Source: Haloferax gibbonsii ATCC 33959 (GTDB lineage: Archaea; Halobacteriota; Halobacteria; Halobacteriales; Haloferacaceae). From it: a stretch of DNA of 51,948 bases. The notes beneath the pieces were generated by a model. The model worked only from the letters and a program-made list of their open reading frames with translations. It was not told where the DNA came from and did no database searches. Positions 8,129-17,554 of the stretch are shown here, piece by piece; the first letter of the stretch is position 1, and every line of letters starts with the position of its first letter. The stretch spans positions 794,503 to 846,450 of the forward strand of contig NZ_AOLJ01000011.1 of NCBI RefSeq assembly GCF_000336775.1. Direction: 5' to 3'. The position numbers were made by a program, and so were the translations under genes.

Positions 8129-10620
8129 GTCGATGGCAGTACTTCCTCCGCAGGGTACTGATGTCGATTCCTGTCGTCATCTTCGGGACGACGATTACGT
8201 TTGCCCTCATCCGCCTGGGGCCACTCGACCCCGTTTCGGCGATTCTGGGGACGCAATACAACCCACAGGCGGCAGAACAGATTCGGACGAACCTCGGGTT
8301 GAACCAGCCGCTCTGGAGTCAGTACCTCGACTTCATGTATCGACTGTTCACCTTCCAACTCGGCCAGTCGTGGGTCATCGCACCCGGGACGACCGCGTAC
8401 GAACTCATCGAAATCTACGCGCCCCGGACGATTTGGCTCGGCTTCTGGTCGGTCGTCATCGCGCTGTTCGTCGGGATTCCGCTCGGCTTCTACGCCGGAC
8501 TGAACCCGAACACGCCCTCCGACTACGTCGCCTCCTTCGGCGGAATCGTCTGGCGCGCGATGCCGAACTTCTGGCTGGCCATCATGCTCGTCACGGCCCT
8601 CTCGCAGCTCGGGACGTGGACCAATGGCCTGTTCACGTGGCAGACGTGGATCGTCAGGACGAACGTCGTGACGCCGCCGGCGCTCGGCTTCTTCCAATCG
8701 CCGGTCGAACAGTTCCTCGAAGACCCCGGCGGGTGGACCGAGTCGTTCATCCGGGCGACGAAGCAAATCGCCCCGGCCGCGCTGGTCCTCGGGTCGGCGT
8801 CGATGGGTAACGAGATGCGCATCGGCCGCACCGCCGTCCTCGAGACCATCAACTCGAACTACGTCGAGACCGCCCGTGCGAAGGGCGTCTCCGGGCGCTC
8901 GCTCGTCTGGAAGCACATCTTCCGGAACGCGCTCATCCCGCTCGTGCCCATCATCACGGGCGAGGCGTTCCTGCTTCTCGGCGGGTCCGTGTTCGTCGAG
9001 ACAGTCTTCGCCATCAACGGCCTCGGCTGGCTGTTCTTCAACGCAGCCATCAACGGGGACCTGCCGCTCATCGGGACGCTGATGTTCATCTTCATCCTCA
9101 TCCTGGTCGGCACGAACATCCTACAGGACTTCCTGTACACGATTATCGACCCGCGCGTCGGGTACGACGGGGGAATCACAGTGAGCACGACAACCGAAAC
9201 CGAAATTCCGCTCCGACAACGAGTCGCTGAGAACCCCCAGCCCGCGCTGATTTGGGCCGCCGTCGGTGCCGTCCTCATCGGCGTCGAGCTGGGCGCTATC
9301 CTCCAAGTCGTCGGTGCCATCGCCGGCGTGGTCGTCAACCTCATCCCCGGTGACCCCGGCGCGTCCGCCGTCCAGTCGCTGCAGGCGGCGTTCGACGCGA
9401 TTCCGACGCTCATCTCCCGCGACGTGATTCCGAACCAGGGCTACTGGAACGGGACCGGCTACGAGAACACGTTCCTCGGGCTCTCGCCCGCGGTCGCGTG
9501 GGCCATCCGCGTCGCGGTCGTCTACGCGTACGCCTTCGCGGTGCTGGCGTGGGCGTGGAACGGCTACAAGCGGTTCCGCCGCCACTACCGCCGCGTCGAC
9601 TGGACGCCGCGGGACGACGTGGTCAACCGCTTCCGGGGCCACTCCTGGGGCAAGTTCGGGCTCATTATCGTCATCACGTTTGTGGTCATGGCGGTATTCG
9701 CGCCCACGCTCGGGCCGACCACGATGGAACAGAACATCCTCCAGCCGTACGACTACGAGGTCAGCTACTGGAGCGAAGACACCCAGAGCGTCGAGACCGT
9801 CCTCGTCGGCGAGGCCAATCTCGGCTCCGGGTCGCAGGGAGCGGGTGACGAGAACGTCGCGCCGCTGACGTACGACGACTTCGGCAGATTCCACCCGTTC
9901 GGCACGGCGACAAACGGGAAGGACTTGTTCACACAGGTGGTGTTCGGGGCCAGGATATCCCTGACCATCGCCGTCGTCGCCATGGGCATCGCCGGCCTCA
10001 TCGGACTCGCCTTGGCCATGATAACGGCGTACTACAAGGGACTGGCAGACTTGGCAACGGTGTTAGTCTCCGACTCGATACAGGCGTTGCCGGTCATCAT
10101 GGTCCTCATCTTGATGCTCGTCATCTTCCAGAACACCTGGGTGAGGGAGTTGTACGACGGCGCGGTGCTCATCATCCTCATCTTCAGTATCGTCTACTGG
10201 CCGTTCATCTGGCGGTCGATACGTGGGCCAGCGCTCCAGGTCTCCGAGCAGGACTGGATCGACGCCGCGAAATCGTTCGGCCAGACGCCGACGCAGGTCA
10301 TGCGCAAGCACATGGCCCCCTACGTGTTCAGCTACATGCTCATCTACGCCTCGCTCAGTCTCGGTGGTATCATCATCAGCGTCGCCGGGCTCTCGTACCT
10401 CGGGCTCGGCATCACCGCGCCGACCCCCGAGTGGGGCCGGCTCATCGCGAACGGACAGCAGTACGTCGCGAGTCCCTCGTGGCACATCTCGCTGGTTCCC
10501 GGCCTCCTCATCACGCTCGTCGTGACCGGCCTGAACGCCTTCGGCGACGGCATCCGCGACGCCATCGACCCGCAGGCGGACACCGGTGACGAGGCCGCGG
10601 CCACGGGAGGTGGCGCATGA
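8125..10620 (+). CDS. dppB: Fused DppB-DppC type peptide ABC transporter permease
   Basis: This 831-residue membrane protein joins two permease domains. Residues 1-352 match DppB: RYFLRRVLM-type N-terminus (SRWQYFLRRVLM), GLNQPLWSQYLDF, an EAA loop YVETARAKGVSGRSLVWKH and the terminal DPRVGYDGG. Residues from 353 match DppC: HPFGTATNGKDLFTQVVFGA, the EAA-like loop WIDAAKSFGQTPTQVMRKH and LSYLGLGITAPTPEWG. Between them lie about 160 residues with two or three extra hydrophobic segments before the usual first DppC helix. A GTG at 9181 (residue 353) is where a separate dppC would start, but no stop precedes it. The start at ATG 8125 is supported by GAGGTGA four bases upstream. The ATGA overlap with the next gene couples them. 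It may be a real fusion or a one-base artefact (see findings). Confidence 0.88.
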   Translation: MSRWQYFLRRVLMSIPVVIFGTTITFALIRLGPLDPVSAILGTQYNPQAAEQIRTNLGLNQPLWSQYLDFMYRLFTFQLGQSWVIAPGTTAYELIEIYAPRTIWLGFWSVVIALFVGIPLGFYAGLNPNTPSDYVASFGGIVWRAMPNFWLAIMLVTALSQLGTWTNGLFTWQTWIVRTNVVTPPALGFFQSPVEQFLEDPGGWTESFIRATKQIAPAALVLGSASMGNEMRIGRTAVLETINSNYVETARAKGVSGRSLVWKHIFRNALIPLVPIITGEAFLLLGGSVFVETVFAINGLGWLFFNAAINGDLPLIGTLMFIFILILVGTNILQDFLYTIIDPRVGYDGGITVSTTTETEIPLRQRVAENPQPALIWAAVGAVLIGVELGAILQVVGAIAGVVVNLIPGDPGASAVQSLQAAFDAIPTLISRDVIPNQGYWNGTGYENTFLGLSPAVAWAIRVAVVYAYAFAVLAWAWNGYKRFRRHYRRVDWTPRDDVVNRFRGHSWGKFGLIIVITFVVMAVFAPTLGPTTMEQNILQPYDYEVSYWSEDTQSVETVLVGEANLGSGSQGAGDENVAPLTYDDFGRFHPFGTATNGKDLFTQVVFGARISLTIAVVAMGIAGLIGLALAMITAYYKGLADLATVLVSDSIQALPVIMVLILMLVIFQNTWVRELYDGAVLIILIFSIVYWPFIWRSIRGPALQVSEQDWIDAAKSFGQTPTQVMRKHMAPYVFSYMLIYASLSLGGIIISVAGLSYLGLGITAPTPEWGRLIANGQQYVASPSWHISLVPGLLITLVVTGLNAFGDGIRDAIDPQADTGDEAAATGGGA

Positions 10621-11696
10621 GCACCGAACAGGCGAGTTCGGCCCGCACCGAGGGCGAGCCCCTGCTCTCCATCGAGAACCTCCGAACGTCGTTCTACACC
10701 GACAAGGAGGTCATCCGCGCGGTCGACGGCATCTCGTTCGACATCTTCCGCGGCGAGACCGTGGGTATCGTCGGCGAGTCCGGTTCGGGCAAGTCGGTCA
10801 CGGCCCGCTCTATCATGCGGCTGGTGGAAAAGCCCGGCCGCATCGAGAACGGCCGCATCATGTACGACGGCGAGGACCTCCTCGACAAGTCGCCGAAGCA
10901 GATGCGCTCCATCCGCGGCGGCAGCATCGCGATGGTGTTCCAGGACCCGCTGACGAGCCTGAACCCCGTCTACACCGTCGGCAACCAGATCAAGGAGGCG
11001 CTTCGCCTCCACCGCGGACTGAGCGGGTCGAAGGCGACGAAAGAGGCCATCGAACTGCTCGAAGCGGTCGGGATTCCGGACGCGCACCGCCGCGTCCGCG
11101 AGTACCCCCACCAGTTCTCCGGCGGGATGCGCCAGCGCGCCGTCATCGCGATGGCGCTCGCGTGCGACCCCGAACTGCTCATCTGCGACGAGCCGACGAC
11201 GGCGCTCGACGTGACCATCCAGGCGCAGATTCTGGAACTCCTCGAAGAGCTTCAGGAGGAACGCGACCTCGGCATCATGTTCATCACCCACGACATGGGC
11301 GTCATCGCCGAAATCGCCGACCGCGTCAACGTGATGTACGCGGGCGAAATCGTCGAGAGCGCACCCGTCGTCGAACTGTTCGAGTCGCCGAAACACCCCT
11401 ACACGCAGGGGCTTCTCAACTCCATCCCCGGACAGGGGCTCGACGAGGACGAGCGCCTCGCGACCATCGAGGGCGACGTGCCGACACCCAACGAGGACCC
11501 GACGTACTGTCGGTTCGCCCCCCGGTGTCCGAAGGCGTTCGCCGAGTGCGACACGGTACATCCGGTCCCCGTCGACGTGGGCGACAGCGCGGACGACCAC
11601 CGAGCGTCGTGTCTGCTGTACCCCGAGGACCTCCCGTCCGAGGAGGCGGTCGCCGTCCACCGCGAGGGCGGACAGCGCGGAGGTGACACGCGATGA
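10617..11696 (+). CDS. dppD: Peptide ABC transporter ATP-binding protein DppD
   Basis: The 359-residue ATPase energises peptide import on the cytoplasmic face. It has Walker A GESGSGKS, signature FSGGMRQR, Walker [13 protein letters not shown] and the switch histidine in FITHDMG. The C-terminal oligopeptide-transporter extension has [14 protein letters not shown], the cysteine-containing tail typical of DppD/OppD and proposed in some relatives to hold an Fe-S cluster. A strong ribosome site GGAGGTG (10606-10612) lies four bases before ATG 10617, and the start overlaps the permease stop. It pairs with DppF. Confidence 0.93.
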   Translation: MSTEQASSARTEGEPLLSIENLRTSFYTDKEVIRAVDGISFDIFRGETVGIVGESGSGKSVTARSIMRLVEKPGRIENGRIMYDGEDLLDKSPKQMRSIRGGSIAMVFQDPLTSLNPVYTVGNQIKEALRLHRGLSGSKATKEAIELLEAVGIPDAHRRVREYPHQFSGGMRQRAVIAMALACDPELLICDEPTTALDVTIQAQILELLEELQEERDLGIMFITHDMGVIAEIADRVNVMYAGEIVESAPVVELFESPKHPYTQGLLNSIPGQGLDEDERLATIEGDVPTPNEDPTYCRFAPRCPKAFAECDTVHPVPVDVGDSADDHRASCLLYPEDLPSEEAVAVHREGGQRGGDTR

Positions 11697-13027
11697 GTAC
11701 GACATCCACCGAAGAAGAGCGGAGCACCGAGGCGCGCGGAGACACCATCCTCGAGGTCAACGACCTCAAGACCTACTACGAGGACGGCGGCTTCCTCGGC
11801 AGCAACCCCGTGAAAGCGGTCGACGGCGTCTCGTTCGACATCCAGCGCGGCGAGACGCTCGGACTCGTCGGTGAGTCCGGCTGCGGGAAGTCCACGCTCG
11901 GTCGCACGCTGATGCGCCTCGAAGAGGCCACCGCGGGCGAGGTCAAACTCAACGGCACGGATATCACCACGCTGTCCGGCTCGGACCTCAAGCAGTTCCG
12001 CAAGGACGTACAGATGGTGTTCCAGGACCCCGATTCGAGCCTCAACGAGCGGATGACCGTGGGCGAAATCGTCCGCGAGCCGCTCGACGTCCACGACTGG
12101 AAGACGCCGTCGGAGCGCCGCGAGCGCGTCCGCGAACTGCTCGAAACCGTCGGCCTGCAGGAACAGCACTACTACCGCTACCCGCACCAGTTCTCCGGCG
12201 GCCAGCGCCAGCGCATCGGCATCGCCCGCGCGCTCGCGCTCGAACCGGAGTTCATCATCCTCGACGAGCCGGTGTCGGCGCTCGACGTGTCCGTGCAGGC
12301 GAAGATTCTGAACCTGCTCGAAGACCTGCAAAACGAGTTCGGGCTGACGTACCTGTTTATCGCCCACGACCTCGCGGTCGTCCGCCACATCTGCGACCGC
12401 GTCGCCGTGATGTACCTCGGCAACATGATGGAAATCGGACCGGCGGACGAGATGTTCGACCAACCGGCGAACCCGTACACGCACGCGCTGTTGTCGTCGA
12501 TTCCGGAGCCGGACCCGACTATCGAGCGCGACCGAATCACCCTCCGCGGAACGCCGCCGAGCCCGCGGGACCCGCCGGCGGGCTGTCCGTTCTCGACGCG
12601 CTGTCCGGTGAAGATTCGCCCGGAGGCGTACAGAGACATGGACCCAGAGCTCTGGGAGCGCATCGAGGTCTTCCGCGAGGTGCTGCGGGAGCGCTCGCGC
12701 GCCGACCCCTCGTTGAGCGACCGCGTCCGGAAACTGCTCGGCCGCGAGAGCCACCGCGCCGGGATGGACGAAATCATCCCCGAACTGTTCGGCGAACTGG
12801 ACGTGCCCTCGGGCGTGATGACCCACATCCGCGAGGCCGCCGATTACGCCGAAAACGACGACGAGGACGCCGCACAGACCTACCTCCACGAGGAGTTCGG
12901 GAGCGTCTGTGACCACGAGCGACCCGACCAGCTCACGGTCGGCAACCGGGGGCGCTTGAGCCTCTGTCACCGTCACGAACCCGAGTACGAAGAGCCGGCG
13001 GCCGTCTTCGAGACGCTCGTTCAATAG
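11693..13027 (+). CDS. dppF: Peptide ABC transporter ATP-binding protein DppF
   Basis: The 444-residue second ATPase of the transporter has Walker A GESGCGKS, signature [10 protein letters not shown], Walker [12 protein letters not shown] and switch FIAHDLA. It is longer than a typical DppF (about 320-340). After the conserved C-terminal [10 protein letters not shown] region come roughly 120 acidic residues without a recognisable fold, ending in a segment with Cys and His ([21 protein letters not shown]). A GGAGGTGA ribosome site (11679-11686) lies six bases before ATG 11693, and the start overlaps the dppD stop as ATGA. Confidence 0.92.
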   Translation: MSTTSTEEERSTEARGDTILEVNDLKTYYEDGGFLGSNPVKAVDGVSFDIQRGETLGLVGESGCGKSTLGRTLMRLEEATAGEVKLNGTDITTLSGSDLKQFRKDVQMVFQDPDSSLNERMTVGEIVREPLDVHDWKTPSERRERVRELLETVGLQEQHYYRYPHQFSGGQRQRIGIARALALEPEFIILDEPVSALDVSVQAKILNLLEDLQNEFGLTYLFIAHDLAVVRHICDRVAVMYLGNMMEIGPADEMFDQPANPYTHALLSSIPEPDPTIERDRITLRGTPPSPRDPPAGCPFSTRCPVKIRPEAYRDMDPELWERIEVFREVLRERSRADPSLSDRVRKLLGRESHRAGMDEIIPELFGELDVPSGVMTHIREAADYAENDDEDAAQTYLHEEFGSVCDHERPDQLTVGNRGRLSLCHRHEPEYEEPAAVFETLVQ

Positions 13028-13029
13028 CC

Positions 13030-13467
13030 ATGGAGTTCGACCCACGCCGCTTCGGCGTCAAGACCATCGACGCCGTGGTCTACGCCGTCTCCCTCACCGG
13101 CGTGGTGTTCGTCGTGACCGCCCTCGTGAGCACGCTCGCCGGCAACGGACTGCCCGGCGCGAAGTGGCTCATGTTCTTTCTCGGGTTCGCCATGTTCGGC
13201 TACGCGTCGCTGAAGGTCCGCCCGAAGGCGGCCTGGAAGGGCGGCGACGAAAACGGTGGCACCGACGGCGGCCTGTTCTCGGGGAGCGACGAGCCCGTCG
13301 GCGTCGAGAAACTCGTCGGGAACGCGCTCGACGCGGTACTGCCGCCGCGACTGCGACCCGCGAACAGCGACGAGCGGCCGTCGAGCGGGGTGAAACTCCT
13401 CCTCGCGTCGGTCTGTATCCTCGCGGCCTCGTACGCGATGGAGGTCGTCTTCGGCATCAACTACTGA
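13030..13467 (+). CDS. Small conserved membrane protein (145 aa)
   Basis: ATG 13030 is two bases after the dppF stop, so it probably rides on the dpp transcript. The protein has two N-terminal helices (about residues 15-36 and 43-58), a hydrophilic Gly/Asp linker with GGDENGGTDGG, and a C-terminal helix at about 119-140. It looks like a haloarchaeal-only family (possibly DUF7555). No catalytic motif is visible and the function is unknown; whether it belongs functionally to the transporter cannot be told. Confidence 0.75.
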   Translation: MEFDPRRFGVKTIDAVVYAVSLTGVVFVVTALVSTLAGNGLPGAKWLMFFLGFAMFGYASLKVRPKAAWKGGDENGGTDGGLFSGSDEPVGVEKLVGNALDAVLPPRLRPANSDERPSSGVKLLLASVCILAASYAMEVVFGINY

Positions 13468-13526
13468 CCGCCTCGGACCCCCGTGGCCTTCGATGCCTTT
13501 TACCATATACGTCGTCCAGAACGGGT

Positions 13527-14117
13527 ATGGCCGAACTCGGAGACGACGAGACGCCCGATGTCGAACGAATCGCCAGCGAGGCGGACCGCCGCCGCGAGGC
13601 GTGGGGCGCGACGCTCGACGACATGACAGCGATGGCCGACGAGTTCGAAGCCGACGGGTGGGAGACGGTCCGCATCCCGGCGGGCGACAGCGGTCCGTTC
13701 GGTCCCTCCAGCGGCAAGGGCGACGAGGGGGCGTTCGGCCTCGCGTACGTCATTCCCGGCGACAAGGCCGAGACGGTCGCCGACCTGTTCGAAGCGACGT
13801 CGTTCCCCGAGTACGAGGTGTACCGCGCGGAGAACGACGGCCGCGTCTACATGGTGACGGCGCTGTTCTCGCCGGACGCCGAGACCGCTATCTTCCTCGC
13901 GGGCGCGTGGGACCTCCGCGAGGCGCTCGAGTGTGCGACCGTCGCCGTCGAGGAAGGGCGGATGTACACCTACCTGCAGAAGCTCGACGGCACCGTCGTC
14001 GGCGTCGTCGAGCACGACGACCCCGAGAAGTTCTTCCCCAACCTCGACGCGATTCGGCGATACGCGCCGAACAGCGGCGACGACGAGGCCGAAGGCGACG
14101 CCAGCGACGACAACTGA
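13527..14117 (+). CDS. Conserved haloarchaeal hypothetical protein (196 aa)
   Basis: This soluble, acidic protein begins MAELGDDETPDVERIA and ends in a disordered SGDDEAEGDASDDN tail. The central part (about residues 45-180) looks like one alpha/beta domain, with GAFGLAYVIPGDKAETV and MYTYLQKLDGTVVGVVEHDDP. I do not recognise an enzyme family; it may be the haloarchaeal DUF7529 group. ATG 13527 is chosen because TTTACCATATA lies about 27 bases upstream, giving a leaderless transcript of its own. Confidence 0.75.
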   Translation: MAELGDDETPDVERIASEADRRREAWGATLDDMTAMADEFEADGWETVRIPAGDSGPFGPSSGKGDEGAFGLAYVIPGDKAETVADLFEATSFPEYEVYRAENDGRVYMVTALFSPDAETAIFLAGAWDLREALECATVAVEEGRMYTYLQKLDGTVVGVVEHDDPEKFFPNLDAIRRYAPNSGDDEAEGDASDDN

Positions 14118-14240
14118 GTCGGGGGCGTCCCGCTTTCGTTTTCGGAGGACTCGCGACGCTCCCGCGAGCGGCGGCGGACGCCTGTCAACGAACCGAAAGC
14201 GTTCGCAGAGTACATTAGGCGGGGGGAAGAAAGCGGGTGT

Positions 14241-15095
14241 ATGAAAGTAGCCGACGCGATGACCCGCGGTGAGGAGGTCGTGACGGTGTCCCTGCCGGGC
14301 ACCCGCGACGACGTTCTGGAATACCTCCAAGAGCGTGGGTTCTCTTCTGTTCCTGTGGTGAAAGAGACCGACGAGGGGACGAAGTACCGAGGGCTCATCT
14401 CTCGGGAGGACCTCATCGAACACCCCGACGAGGACCAGCTGGCGGTGCTCGTCCGCGAGGTGCCGACCGCGAGCGCCGACGACGACCTCGAAGCGGCGGC
14501 CGCGACGATGGTCTCGGAGGGCGCGCGCCGAATCCCCGTCGTCGACGGCGACGCCATCGAGGGCATCCTCACCGTCACCGACGTGGTCCGGGCCATCGCC
14601 CGCGGCGACATCGACGGCGAGACCGAGGTCGGCGACCTCGCCGCCCGCGACGTGAACACGACGTACGTCGACGTCCCCCTGCACATCGTCGAGCGCGAGA
14701 TATTCTACGCGAACGTTCCCTACGCGGTCGTCCTCGACGACGAGGCCTCGCTGGCCGGCATCGTGACCGAAGTCGACATCATCGAGGTCGCCCGCGTCGT
14801 CGAAGGCGAGGCCGGCACCGGCGACTCGGTCGCCAACCAAGACGACGAGTGGATGTGGGAGGGAATCAAGGCGGTCGGCAACCGTTACATCCCGACCCGG
14901 AACGTCGAGATTCCGGCCGAGCCGGTCTCGAAGTTCATGACCGACGACCTCGTGAGCGTCCCGACGCGCGCCACCGCCAAGGACGCCGCCCAGACGATGA
15001 TTCGCGAGGACATCGAGCAGATTCCGCTCGTCTCCGGCGACGAACTCATCGGCATCGTCCGCGACATCAACCTGCTGGAGGCGCTGTATGAGTGA
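14241..15095 (+). CDS. Protein with four CBS domains
   Basis: The 284 residues hold two CBS pairs and little else: CBS1 from MKVADAMTRGEEVVTVS, CBS2 around VREVPTASADDDLEAAAA, CBS3 around LAARDVNTTYVDVPL and CBS4 from VSKFMTDDLVSVPTRAT. CBS pairs usually bind adenosine nucleotides or SAM and regulate a partner. No enzyme or transporter domain is attached, so a partner must act in trans. It overlaps the glycyl-tRNA synthetase start by eight bases, implying co-translation. An ATTAGG element about 28 bases before the ATG fits a leaderless start. Confidence 0.9.
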   Translation: MKVADAMTRGEEVVTVSLPGTRDDVLEYLQERGFSSVPVVKETDEGTKYRGLISREDLIEHPDEDQLAVLVREVPTASADDDLEAAAATMVSEGARRIPVVDGDAIEGILTVTDVVRAIARGDIDGETEVGDLAARDVNTTYVDVPLHIVEREIFYANVPYAVVLDDEASLAGIVTEVDIIEVARVVEGEAGTGDSVANQDDEWMWEGIKAVGNRYIPTRNVEIPAEPVSKFMTDDLVSVPTRATAKDAAQTMIREDIEQIPLVSGDELIGIVRDINLLEALYE

Positions 15096-16872
15096 GGGCG
15101 ACGAGTCCGCCGCGCTCACCGAACTCGCGAAGCGCCGAGGCTTTTTCTTCGGCTCCTCGGAGGCCTACGGCGGCGTCGGCGGGTTCTACACCTACGGCCC
15201 GCAGGGCGCGGCCCTGAAGTCCAACGTCGAAGAGGCGTGGCGCGAGCGCTTCGCCGTCCAGGAGGGTAACCTCGAAATCGAAGCGCCGACCATCATGCCC
15301 GAACCCGTCTTCGAGGCGTCGGGCCACCTCGACGGCTTCGACGACATGCTCGTCGAGTGCGCCGAGTGCGGCGAGTCCCACCGCGCGGACCACCTCATCG
15401 AGGACAACTCCGAACTGGAGGACGCGGAGACGCTGTCGCCCGAGGAGGCGGCGGAGAAAATCGCCGACCTCGGCCTCGTCTGTCCGACCTGCGGCGCGGA
15501 CCTCGCCGGCCAGTCGGTCGAGGACTTCAACCTCATGTTCGAGACGAACATCGGCCCCGGCTCCTCGACGCCGGGCTACCTCCGCCCCGAGACGGCGCAG
15601 GGCATCTTCGTGGAGTTCCCGCGCATCAAGGAGTACGCGCGCAACAGCCTCCCGTTCGGCGTGACGCAGGTCGGCCGCGCCTACCGCAACGAGATTTCGC
15701 CGCGGAAGAGCATCGTCCGCACCCGCGAGTTCACGCAGGCCGAACTGGAGCACTTCATCGACCCCGAGCGCGACGAGGCCGACCTCTCCGCGGTCGAGGA
15801 CGTGGAGGTGCTCCTGTACCCCGCGACCGAGCAGGAGGCCGACGACGGCGACTACGTCGAGACGACCATCGGCGAGGCCGTCGAGGACGGCGTCATCGGC
15901 AACGCGTGGCTCGGCTACTTCCTCGGCATCGCCCAGGAGTGGTACGAGACGGTCGGCGTCGACATGGACCGCTTCCGCTTCCGCCAGCACCTCGCGGGCG
16001 AGCGCGCCCACTACTCCTCGGACTGCTGGGACGCCGAGAGCGAAGTCGACGGCGACTGGATAGAAATCGCGGGCTTCTCGTACCGCAGCGACTACGACCT
16101 CTCGAAGCACGGCGAGTACGGCGACGACGACTTCACCGTCTTCCAGCAGTACGACGAGCCGAAGACGGTCGAGCGCGCCGTCGTCGACCCCGACATGGCG
16201 ACGCTCGGCCCCGAGTTCGGCGCGCAGGCCGCCGACGTGGCCGAGGCGCTGGAGACGCTCGCCGAGCGCGACCCCGACGCCTTCGACGCCGACGAGGTGA
16301 CCCTCGACATCGACGGCGAGGACATCACCGTCGACACCGACGTGGCGAACTTCTCGGTCGAGACGCAGACCGAGGCGGGCGAGCACATCACCCCGCACGT
16401 GGTCGAACCCTCGTTCGGTATCGACCGCACGGTGTACACGCTCCTCGCGCACGCGTACGAGACCGACGAGGTCGACGGCGAGGCGCGGAGCTACCTCTCG
16501 CTTTCGCCCTCGGTCGCGCCGACGAACGTCGGCGTCTTCCCGCTCGTGAGCAACGTCGACGAACTGGTCGACCTCGCCGACGACGTGGCCGCCGAACTCC
16601 GCGCGGCCGGCTTCGCGGTCGTCTACGACGACTCGGGGAGCATCGGTCGGCGCTACCGCCGACAGGACGAGGTGGGCACGCCGTTCTGCATCACCATCGA
16701 CCGCGACGGGCTCGAAGGCGACGGCGCGAACACCGTCACCATCCGCGAGCGCGACAGCGGAAAGCAAGTCCGACTGCCCGTCGACGACCTCGTCGGAACG
16801 CTCGTCGGCCTGCGCGCCGGCACCGCCTCGTTCGACGACGTGCTCGACGAGAACGAGGTCGTCGAGGCGTAA
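15088..16872 (+). CDS. glyS: Glycyl-tRNA synthetase (class II, alpha2 type)
   Basis: This enzyme charges tRNA-Gly with glycine. The 594-residue protein has the archaeal/eukaryotic dimeric architecture. A Cys4 zinc site is split between C91-x2-C94 and C132-x2-C135. Motif 2 surroundings read GVTQVGRAYRNEISPRKS and REFTQAELEHF, and motif 3 reads EPSFGIDRTVYTLL. The preceding GPGSSTPGYLRPETAQGIF stretch is a GlyRS hallmark. The C-terminal 110 residues form the anticodon-binding domain (VGVFPLVSNVDELVDLADDV). The start is taken at ATG 15088, inside the end of the CBS gene. Confidence 0.96.
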   Translation: MSEGDESAALTELAKRRGFFFGSSEAYGGVGGFYTYGPQGAALKSNVEEAWRERFAVQEGNLEIEAPTIMPEPVFEASGHLDGFDDMLVECAECGESHRADHLIEDNSELEDAETLSPEEAAEKIADLGLVCPTCGADLAGQSVEDFNLMFETNIGPGSSTPGYLRPETAQGIFVEFPRIKEYARNSLPFGVTQVGRAYRNEISPRKSIVRTREFTQAELEHFIDPERDEADLSAVEDVEVLLYPATEQEADDGDYVETTIGEAVEDGVIGNAWLGYFLGIAQEWYETVGVDMDRFRFRQHLAGERAHYSSDCWDAESEVDGDWIEIAGFSYRSDYDLSKHGEYGDDDFTVFQQYDEPKTVERAVVDPDMATLGPEFGAQAADVAEALETLAERDPDAFDADEVTLDIDGEDITVDTDVANFSVETQTEAGEHITPHVVEPSFGIDRTVYTLLAHAYETDEVDGEARSYLSLSPSVAPTNVGVFPLVSNVDELVDLADDVAAELRAAGFAVVYDDSGSIGRRYRRQDEVGTPFCITIDRDGLEGDGANTVTIRERDSGKQVRLPVDDLVGTLVGLRAGTASFDDVLDENEVVEA

Positions 16873-16878
16873 CCCGCC

Positions 16879-17481
16879 GTGGGGCGACCGAACACCGCCG
16901 AGGTGAAACGGCGACTGGTCCACGCGAGCGGCTCGGGGATGCCGCTTTTGTACCTCCTCGGGCTGGTCGAGTGGCGTACCCTCGGGTATCTGTTCGTCTT
17001 CCTCGCGGCGGTCGTCAGCGTCCTCGAACTGCTCCGGCTGTTCGGCGGCCTCGACTGGGCCATCTACGACGACCTCACCCGCGAGTACGAACAGGACAAC
17101 GTCGCCGGCTACGCGCTGTACGTCTACAGCCAGACCGCCGTCGCGCTGGTGTTCGGCCCCCACGTCGCCATTCCGGGGATGCTCATGCTCACCATCGGTG
17201 ACCCGATAAGCGGCCTCCTCGGCTCCGCCCCGGTCGGCGAACTGAAGTCGGCGCGGACGCTCGCGGCGATGTTCGCGGTCTGTTTCGTCCTCGCCGCGCC
17301 GTTCGTGATTCCCGTCTCGGGAGTCGTCGCGGGCGGCCTCGCCGCGGCCGTCGGAGCCGCCGGGGCGACGCTGGCCGACGGCGCGAAGCCGGTCGTCGCC
17401 GGCTACGTCATCGACGACAACCTCTCGATTCCGCCGGTCGCCTGTACCGCCATCGCGGTGACGCTCTGGCTGCTCGCCTGA
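16879..17481 (+). CDS. Dolichol kinase-like / CDP-alcohol lipid kinase membrane protein
   Basis: The 200-residue integral membrane protein has about five or six helices and resembles the SEC59/DGK1/VTE5 family of CTP-dependent lipid kinases. The family-like segments are EVKRRLVHASGSGMPLLYLLG at the N-terminus and LTIGDPISGLLGS (a GD-x-x-x-x-x-x-G motif). In haloarchaea such proteins are thought to phosphorylate dolichol for glycan-lipid synthesis; that role is inference here. Translation starts at GTG 16879, six bases after the glyS stop, so it belongs to the CBS-glyS transcript. The last gene in that unit, it ends 73 bases before the RCK_C promoter. Confidence 0.78.
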   Translation: MGRPNTAEVKRRLVHASGSGMPLLYLLGLVEWRTLGYLFVFLAAVVSVLELLRLFGGLDWAIYDDLTREYEQDNVAGYALYVYSQTAVALVFGPHVAIPGMLMLTIGDPISGLLGSAPVGELKSARTLAAMFAVCFVLAAPFVIPVSGVVAGGLAAAVGAAGATLADGAKPVVAGYVIDDNLSIPPVACTAIAVTLWLLA

Positions 17482-17554
17482 GCGGAACGCGGTCGGCGTT
17501 CGGGCGTCGGTCCGTGATGCGATTTTATTTCGGTCGGCGACGAACCGGACAGTC

